DNA of 64,000 nucleotides, taken from the NCBI GenBank assembly GCA_023678885.1, contig CM043012.1, positions 17,458,036 through 17,522,035 of the forward strand. The letters run 5' to 3'. The notes below the pieces were generated by a model. The model saw only the letters and a program-made list of their open reading frames with translations. It was not told the DNA's origin and ran no database searches. Below are positions 56,715 to 64,000 of this stretch, one piece after another. Position numbers and translations under genes: made by a program. The number at the start of each line of letters is the position of its first letter. Position 1 is the first letter of the stretch. The DNA is from Pogostemon cablin. Its lineage: Eukaryota > Streptophyta > Magnoliopsida > Lamiales > Lamiaceae.

Positions 56715-59580
56715 TATAATTTTCGTTTTTAATTCTTTTGTTTCATACATATTAAATTTATACTTTTCGAATTTTTATAATTTTTATTTCAGCTGTCAAA
56801 TTTATTATTATTTTTTTGATTAATACAAATATCAATTTTTTTAATTTTGTTTTTAATTTTAATTTTATGTTACTTAATTTTAAATGAGAACTTTATTTTT
56901 TCTCTTATTATTGTTGTGATTTTTTTATCTTTATTTATTATGTTATATATATGATAACTTTATTATTTTTATGTAGAATTATAATTTTTTAACATGTTAT
57001 GCTTTTTATTATTATTATTATTAAGATTTTTTTTATTTTTATGTTGTATATTACACATTTTATAAATATGAACAATAAAGGTATTTTTTTAATTTTATGT
57101 TGAATCTCCAGAATTATTCTCTATTATATTTTAGTTACTAATTAAAATTTAATATAGATACATATATATATTTTGAAATTTGAATATTTTGAATATATCA
57201 AATCAAAATTTTTATTAATTAATAGTTAATGTAGAAAGATAAATACATATATTTACTTTAATATTTGAATATGGATTTGATCGAATAACATAAAATCTAA
57301 AAATATTTTATTTATTTATTATAATTAATTTTTTTATTTAATTTGATTAATATATACAATACATTTTATTATAATATTTATTATTTATTAATAAAAATAT
57401 TTAATTTATTTTTTTCTTTAGTTTTTAAATAATTTTTTTAATTGTCATATTCACCTTTTTTTTATTTTCTTATTAAGTTAATTATAAATTTTCTTTTTTA
57501 TTTCTCAATTTTTATTAATTATTAGGTGTATTAATTAACTAAAATTTCATGTAATAATATATTGAATATTTTTTTAATAATTATTTAACATTTATAAATA
57601 TTTATAGAGTGTATATTTATATATTTTTAAAATTATAACTTTAAAATCAGTATAATACGCGGGATTTGTACTATTATATATATATATATATATCAATTAA
57701 TATTTTTTATGAAGGGGATACTCTTTTATGAGATGGGTTATGAATCTGGACTGCTCATTATTAAAGTATGATTATCATGTCGATAAAATGTGTTATTGGA
57801 CAATGAATCATACTAAAATTTATTAAGAAAATGAATTTATAATAATTAATAAGTTTATAATAGTAAGAATGTTTTAATATAAGCTTATAACATCCATGAG
57901 AAAGTATAATAAGATCATAAAAGTTATGAAAAAATAAATTATAAGAACTATATGTATTATATTTTGATCTTTCAAGATTATAATAATCACATTAGTATTA
58001 AAGAGTTGTCATGGCCACAATCATCTTCAATCCTTCTTGTATACTAATTTTGTGTATTCATGGTTTAACATATTGTTCTGTATATAAGTTCTAATTTCAT
58101 ATTGAACAGAAAGTAATACAATAATTATATCTTTGTACAAATATGAGCAAAAAACTTGCATAAAATCGTGACATCATGAGACGAGTATTACTTTTCTTTT
58201 TCAGGGTAAAGCTTACTTTTCTATTAAGTATACATACTTTTTTACATATCGTAAAATGAATTTTATGAGATAGCCTCAAATATATTACTTGTCCTCAAAT
58301 GTAGAAATAACATCTTCGACTAAAATAGTGAAAATAATTATGTCTTTGATATGCCTTATTGATACATTAGATTGAATATAGTCATAGAAAGTTAAAAGAT
58401 CAAGAATAATATTTAGAATGTGCAAATGGAATACATGGACTATTTCACGATCAATTCACTAATTTCAGCATCTAATTTTTGGCTATATCCACTTTGTATT
58501 ATATTTCAAAAATATGGTGAATGAGTTATTTATATATGATATGTGGTGTTGTTTGCAAGAAATGATACTACATAAATTATATATAAATTCATATATAACA
58601 TATTTAAACTTTTTTTACCATGAAGTATCCACGCAAATGTACCTTTGGTCAAATTTAAGAGCATATCGACACTATAACAAAATATTGACCTCAACTAAAT
58701 ATGGCACTTTCCCCTCTTTCGAAATGACTTTTTTTTTCAATTCATATACAAAAAATCTTAATAACTAGATCAACAAAAAAAATCTACAAAAACAAAACGA
58801 AAATAAACTCAAAAGAAAATTTTGAAATTACCATAATTTTTTTGAAAATGTCTATTATTATAAATGATTATTCTTATTTTTGGAAAGACATGTGTCTATT
58901 TTTAAATGATTTATTATTAGAAAGGTACATGTCTATTTTTAAAAAAGTCTATGTATAATTTTGGAAATGTCTATTTTTAGGGTTTAGGATCGAGTTACGT
59001 CAATTCAATAATTGGATGATCAATCTTATTCTATATTTTTCTAACTCTATGTTGCAGATGTGTATTATAATTGTGTCTTAGTCAGCCAACGGTGAAAGGA
59101 AACCATATTTTTAGATAGACAGTTAACTGTATCATGAGTGTGATTTAGGGATAGATAGTAACGATGATGGACACGTGTCATGTATTGATTAGTAAACTCT
59201 TGGAAGCCGAAATCAGAACATTGACTCAAACTGAATCAATATTGAAGATGATGGTCAATGAAACTGCAACAGTAAAGATAAGGAATAAGTTATATCTTAC
59301 ATAGATATTTGTTACATTATTCACTTTCGTAATGTCAATATGGATTTGAGAGATGGGAAACCAATGTATGTGGGAGTCAACCATTGGACTCATGTAATTA
59401 TTATGAAAATTGAGTTTTCTTTTACCTTTTGTTGAAGCATAATTAAAACCTTCATGAGATTAAAACATAATTCTTTGAAAGAAATATATCGAATACCTCA
59501 TGGTGGACACATTTAAAGCAAAACCAATCATTTTTGGTGTATAATATTCAAGATCAGTTTATTTGTAAGCACGATTACCT
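56715..59580. other. AT-rich intergenic DNA
   Basis: Very AT-rich to about 57700, then mixed non-coding sequence. A short TA run occurs at about 57677-57693. No gene or clear element recognised. The far terminal inverted repeat of the MuDR-like element could lie at the right end but I could not identify it. Confidence 0.45.
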
Positions 59581-59586
59581 TCCCCA

Positions 59587-59627
59587 GCATGTTCACCTAC
59601 ATGTTCACCTACATGCTCACCTGCATG
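59587..59627. repeat. 12-bp tandem repeat
   Basis: ATGTTCACCTAC / ATGCTCACCTGC units, three to four copies. Confidence 0.75.
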
Positions 59628-59840
59628 ATAACATATTCACAACGTCTTATACCTCAAAACTTCCTCGTACTCTTCTGAGCATGCTTGTGAACATAGCAAA
59701 CAATAGGATGCTTCATGATATTTAGTTAAACACAGCAACGCATTCCTGATATTTAAAGCAATTCTGAAAGTCAAATATACACATACAACTTTAAATCAAG
59801 TATTCCATAAATTCAACTCCGAATAACACAGCAAACTACA

Positions 59841-60113
59841 CTAATTCTCCTCATCAATAACATCTCGAAATACATGATTAGAGCATGCATTTTTGTTGTG
59901 GCCTGGCATGCGGCAAATTGAGCTCTTTCTCGAACCATAACATATTGTTGGGGCCTGCATAGAAGGTGGTGAAAAACCAACTCCATTAATATCCTCGTTG
60001 TGTGATACAGCAGGACTATTAGTACATGTAGCCCTGTTTTGATTCATCCCACCATAATTGGAACACTTATAGGCTCTATGCACACTTCGAATAAGTTCTA
60101 GGACACTCTTCAT
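59841..60113 (-). pseudogene. MULE transposase C-terminal zinc-knuckle-like tail
   Basis: Reads SVLELIRSVHRAYKCSNYGG, then MNQNRATC and ICRMPGHNKNACSNH. Two CCHC-like knuckles are recognisable, each with a ligand replaced (Tyr for the second Cys in the first; Ser for the first Cys in the second). Such knuckles commonly end plant MULE transposases. Lies about 260 bp beyond the SWIM segment on the same strand. Confidence 0.7.
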
Positions 60114-60374
60114 TCGACTATGTTTAGGCCCGCCGGATGTTTACGGGCAATCAAGAGGTCTTCAGACCCTATCTCGTACAAGTATAAGAACATCCCAATC
60201 CTTCCTATCAGGCAAAGGATACATTGAACCACCCCACAACGATCTAACCATCTCATTCTGAAAATATTCCCCCACATAAAAATTCACATCAAGGCACTTG
60301 TTCCTTCGAGATGTAAAAAAAATTATGGGTGAGGGTGATGTACAATAAATCGATATTACGTACATAAATTCAGT

Positions 60375-61265
60375 CTAAAAGTTGAGATAAGAGTACTTGA
60401 TCGTAGCAATTGCATGGATGCATGGAATGAGCTCGTGTTGGAAATATCCACAGTCACACGACCGCTTTTCGAGATCAAGCAGAAATATATCAGCACCAAC
60501 TATAACCTTGAAGCGTCCGCCAACTATATGTTCAACTTTGAGGTGGTCTGCCCTGTGCACCAAATTTGCGAGCTGATTACTAACTCTCGTGCACAAAACA
60601 CCACCGTGCTTTTTGGCATCGAGGCTCCTAGCAACGTGCTATTCCTGGGTCAGTTCACACACCTTCTCGAATATATAAATGACTGGAAAACTACAGGGCC
60701 ATTTAAGACAATTGTTCTAAAAATCTACAACATTGAATGTCATACTTGTAGCGATAAATGGCACATTGAAATCTACTCCAACGCTCTTTTTGGCCCTGAG
60801 GAGAATGGTCCCAATGCGGTCGCCACTATCACATCCACTCAATGCTGCAACCAACCTGTTTAAAAAAAATAAATCAAAAATATGCAAACATGATTTTAAT
60901 GCTGGGGACTATCACTTTAACAGCAAATCTAATATTTTATAGTTCAAAATTTGAATATACTACCGGAAAAACAACATTGTCCAACTTACCTAATAAAGAA
61001 ACATTCACGAAACATATATCAATAATACTTACACAATAAATTGATAAATTGTATAGGGTGTGTTACCTATCAAAATCCGCCTCTAGGTAGGTCATAGGTG
61101 CTAGCAGCCCTTTCAAATATGTTAACGATGTCTTCCCCAAATGGGATAAACTTCTTGCCTAAATGATGTTGACATAGACCGTGTACAATACCTGGGAATA
61201 CATGCTCCATGGTATTGATAATCGCTTGGTGCTGATCAGATACAATCAACATGTCAGGGAGACAG
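60375..61265 (-). pseudogene. MULE transposase, second catalytic region and SWIM finger
   Basis: Resumes after the solo LTR with LPDMLIVSDQHQAIINTMEH (second catalytic Asp) and FPGIVHGLCQHHLGKKF. After a damaged stretch, 60730-60800 reads RWSRFQCAIYRYKYDI. The segment 60375-60596 reads RSCDCGYFQHELIPCIHAIA, a CxC(x9)CxH SWIM zinc finger as found downstream of the MULE core. The intervening 60600-60730 is shifted. A plus-strand 149-codon ORF overlaps this part but has no recognisable features. Confidence 0.83.
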
Positions 61266-62965
61266 TGATCGTTATTTTCTTTCACCCTCAAGTGTAAGGG
61301 ATCGATTGTAGTGCGCATGACCAAGTGAATATCATTCCCACGAGATAATTATAAATTTAACAAATAATTCTATGTATGACAATTCGATTGCAAGACAAAT
61401 CTGGGAGTTTTTAGAAATAATTAGTTAACTAATAAAAAGTAAAATTAATTAATAAAACTAATTATAAAATAAAATAAATTAAGCAAGAGAATATGATTTA
61501 AAAGTTCAAGGATGAAGAATTGGTAATGCTCGGGCAAACAGTTTAACTATGTGACTAATTTATCTTGACCCAAAATTAATTACTTGCAAATGTTTATAAG
61601 AGAATCACTAAGCCTAGTTAAATCACCTTGATCGGACAAGATCTAACACTTATAATGAGCTGAAAATCCTAGGATCGATAAGGAATTTATTCTCTCTCCC
61701 TCTATAGGTACTTCATGTTAAATTCCATTAAAGGTTAGAGCACTAGACTTTCCTTTCTAGATACGCAATTGTTAACCCATTTTATCTCCTTATTAATTAC
61801 CTAATAATGATGTTCTACCATGTAATTAATATTCCAAATTGATTGTCTAACACTCTTAGGTATTATAGGTCAATCCCCTAAGATTGTCACAGGAAACAAC
61901 AACTATCATGCAGAAATAGAGAACCCTATTAACTATCAATCAGTGATACTGTCTTGAATAATTAAAGGAAATCAAAACTCAAAATACAATAATATGAAGT
62001 CTCAAAATATCCATTTCAATAATGAAATAAACAATCTACAGTATAATAAATTCAAGTTTAGGGCAATCAAATCACAAAGTCAAAACTTTATTAACGCCCT
62101 AACATTACCAACAAAGAAACTCAGCCCATGGATTTACGAGGGTAAATCACAAAGATGTAATAAGCCTCAACCATTGTGCCAAAAGAACAAAGATAAATCA
62201 CTGAAAAATAAAGAATCCTTGTGAAGGACTCTAATTCTTCAATCACGATCTCCAACGGAATCTTTGTCTCTGATCTAAGTAGAAACTCTGATTATCTCTC
62301 CGGTGAAAGGATGGAAGGTGGTGAGTGATGGATGAAATTAGGGCACTGTGAATTGTGAGGTATCAGGCAATGCCCAGATCTGTAGAATAATTCAGCTTTT
62401 ATACTCCACGTAGTGGGCCTGGGCCAAGAATATGCCAAAAATAGAACATGGACGTGCATTAGACCACACACGGCAGACGCACGACAGTCGCACGGTGTCA
62501 TGCTTCAATGCTAGACCACGTTCGGCACAATGTTCCCTCTCACGGCATTGCCCGTGTTCGAATTCTTCACACACGGTATCGTGATCTCCCTGCACGGCAT
62601 CATGTATCTCGCTCTCGACAGTTATGAACTTAACCGTCCTCGCACGGCTTCGTGTGTTGTCACACGGTAGCAACCGTGTGACAAAATTCCACACACGGCT
62701 GCTAGAGGTTTTTCACGGCTGGAATGAATCATGCACGGCTACAATCGTGTGACATTTATCTTCTGCTATTCCAGCTCCATTTTGCTCCTATTCGATACTT
62801 GATCACTTTACCCCTCTTTTCCTGTGAAAAACATGACTAAACACCTCTCGAGCACCTTTAATCGGTAACAACAAAAGCATTACCTATTCTTGCTAATATC
62901 ACAACAAAATACATCAAAGAGATATTAAAATGCGCCATAAACATCATGAATTTCCACTCTCATCA
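61266..62965. mobile_element. Solo LTR (1.7 kb) inserted in the MULE transposase
   Basis: Starts TGATCGTTATTTTC and ends CACTCTCATCA, flanked by GACAG (61261-61265) and GGCAG (62966-62970), a 5-bp duplication with one change. Removing it and one duplication restores the conserved reading through the catalytic region. The right third (62450-62760) is GC-rich with many CACGGC / CCGTGTG motifs. No internal coding domain, hence a solo LTR. Confidence 0.82.
62450..62760. repeat. CACACGGC / CCGTGTG motif cluster in the solo LTR
   Basis: More than a dozen CACGG or CCGTG occurrences in about 300 bp, some paired as hairpins (for example CACACGGTAGCAACCGTGTG). Confidence 0.75.
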
Positions 62966-64000
62966 GGCAGCCAAGTGCACTACGAACATTGGACAAAAAT
63001 AAACTCCAAAGTTCCGTGTTCTCTTAATCTCCAACACTGGTAGCTAGTTTATAGATATGCCTATTGGGATCTTGGGTGACGGCCACAAATATAACGCCCT
63101 TGTAGTCTTCCTTTAAGTGAGCGGCATCGATGACCATAACTAAGTGAGTATAGTCTTGAAACCAACCACACATTAGCCTAAGGCAAAGAAGGAAAATTTA
63201 AACTTCTCATCAGGATGAGTCCAGAGGTGTGTCATAGTGCATGGGTTACATTTCTCCAACATGTAGAGATAGGCTGGAATCAATTGGTCGGAGTCCCATA
63301 AATATGTGTTAGCAAGTTTATGAGCCCTAACTTCATGACCATACTTTATTTGAATACCATATCGCTTCTTCATGTCGTAAAAAATATCGATGGGTGAGAG
63401 AGAAGTTGACTAATGTCTTTGCTTGTCAAAGTAAAATTTCGCAATTACCTTCGAGTAGCATGAAGGGTTTTCCAATGTTCGGGATTATTGATGCACGAGT
63501 ATGGACATAGATTTGTACACCTTCAAACCCCATGATCACTCTGAGCACCAAACAAGAATGTGCAAGGAAATTTTTCTTTGCAAACAGCCTGCCACCTAAT
63601 AGGCTCTGAACGCTTCACTCGGAAATCAACACCCCTAGTAAGATAATAAATGGAGACGTCGACTACAATCTCATCCTTGCTCATGTAAATCTTTTTCAGG
63701 GATAGATCATTCATTGCTCCTTTCTCTAGATCCTGAATTAGTACATTGGGTTGGGATATGGGGTCATCGCTAGGTGTTCTGAAAATGGGGAGGGTGTATG
63801 TGGAGTCATCATCAGGGCATCTAAAAGATGGGGAGTCATTAGACATTGTTGAGGAAAAGTTCAACCCGGGAACAGAAGGATCATTTTCAGATTCCCCTTC
63901 ACCATCGTTAGAATCGAAAACACTATCTCCATTCCAAGACGACCAACCTTCAACGTCGTCCTCATGTGAGTCCTCCGACAAGTCTTCTACGTTGTTTGGA
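62966..64000 (-). pseudogene. MULE transposase, N-terminal part and first catalytic Asp
   Basis: The frame is open to the right window edge, so the true start is outside. It begins with an acidic Ser-rich segment (63700-64000). The MuDR DNA-binding region follows around 63530-63650, with a YLTRGVDFRVKRSEPIRWQA pattern ending in a CKEKFPC zinc-ligand-like stretch. After a frame change 63173-63373 gives LANTYLWDSDQLIPAYLYML. Then 63000-63170 reads THLVMVIDAAHLKEDYKGVI, with the first catalytic Asp of MULE transposases, and VAVTQDPNRHIYKLA. The sequence stops at ALGC where the solo LTR interrupts. MULE transposases cut and paste DNA in the nucleus; this one is frame-broken and inactive. Confidence 0.86.

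Larger units (their letters stand above)
59830..64000 (-). mobile_element. MuDR-like (MULE) transposon coding region, split by a solo LTR
   Basis: The minus strand carries, in order from the right edge, transposase N-terminus, catalytic core, solo LTR insertion, rest of core, SWIM finger and zinc-knuckle-like tail. Frames are broken by stops and shifts. The right end of the element is beyond the window. Confidence 0.85.

Noticed and set aside
60414..60863. Plus-strand ORF of 149 codons
   Set aside because: Antisense to the MULE transposase SWIM region, whose zinc ligands are clearly conserved on the minus strand.

Overview
This window is AT-rich nuclear DNA from a flowering plant, very probably a eudicot. 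The evidence is a nuclear gene for a chloroplast-targeted photosystem II subunit, an intron-containing MscS-like channel gene, and a dense load of plant-type transposons. Only two genes look intact, and both are on the minus strand: PSBX (1833-2177, single exon) and an MSL10-type mechanosensitive channel gene (31380-35082, five exons, 792 codons by my splice reconstruction). I could not fix the genus.

Layout: 1-1375 is a decayed pararetrovirus-type movement-protein polyprotein (minus). PSBX follows with a G-box/I-box upstream region, then two Stowaway-like MITEs. About 3.5-11.1 kb is a mosaic of intron-bearing gene fragments, all on the plus strand: glutamate dehydrogenase, a CYP59-type cyclophilin, a SNF5/BSH subunit and cytosolic GAPDH. 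This looks like gene capture by a mobile element. 12.0-14.4 kb is extremely AT-rich diverged repeat DNA. A PIF/Harbinger transposon (15.1-18.7 kb) sits inside a MITE. A phospholipase A1 fragment lies near 20.2-20.5 kb. A broken Copia element (21.6-24.0 kb) and a roughly 2 kb LTR pair (24.4-26.3 kb) follow, then several minisatellites, one of them telomere-like, and a Mutator-type TIR element with a perfect 9-bp target duplication (29153-30499).

Downstream of the MSL gene are a MITE nested in a MITE, a 1.7 kb LTR element with TATTG duplications (37007-38745), tandem repeats (39.5-40.7 kb), LTR and hAT fragments, more MITEs and TA microsatellites. A nested retrotransposon occupies 44411-55176: a minus-strand Ty3/gypsy element with an antisense plus-strand ORF carries in its 3' copy LTR a second, gag-only gypsy element (48464-54712). 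It sits in one arm of an older local tandem duplication; the other arm carries a second copy of the Mutator-type element (55821-56705). The right end (59.8-64.0 kb) is a decayed MuDR-like transposase gene split by a 1.7 kb solo LTR.

The genes do not form a functional system. The window records sequential insertion, nesting, capture and decay around two housekeeping-type genes. All assignments are by eye from translated motifs and repeat comparison; no database search or alignment was run.
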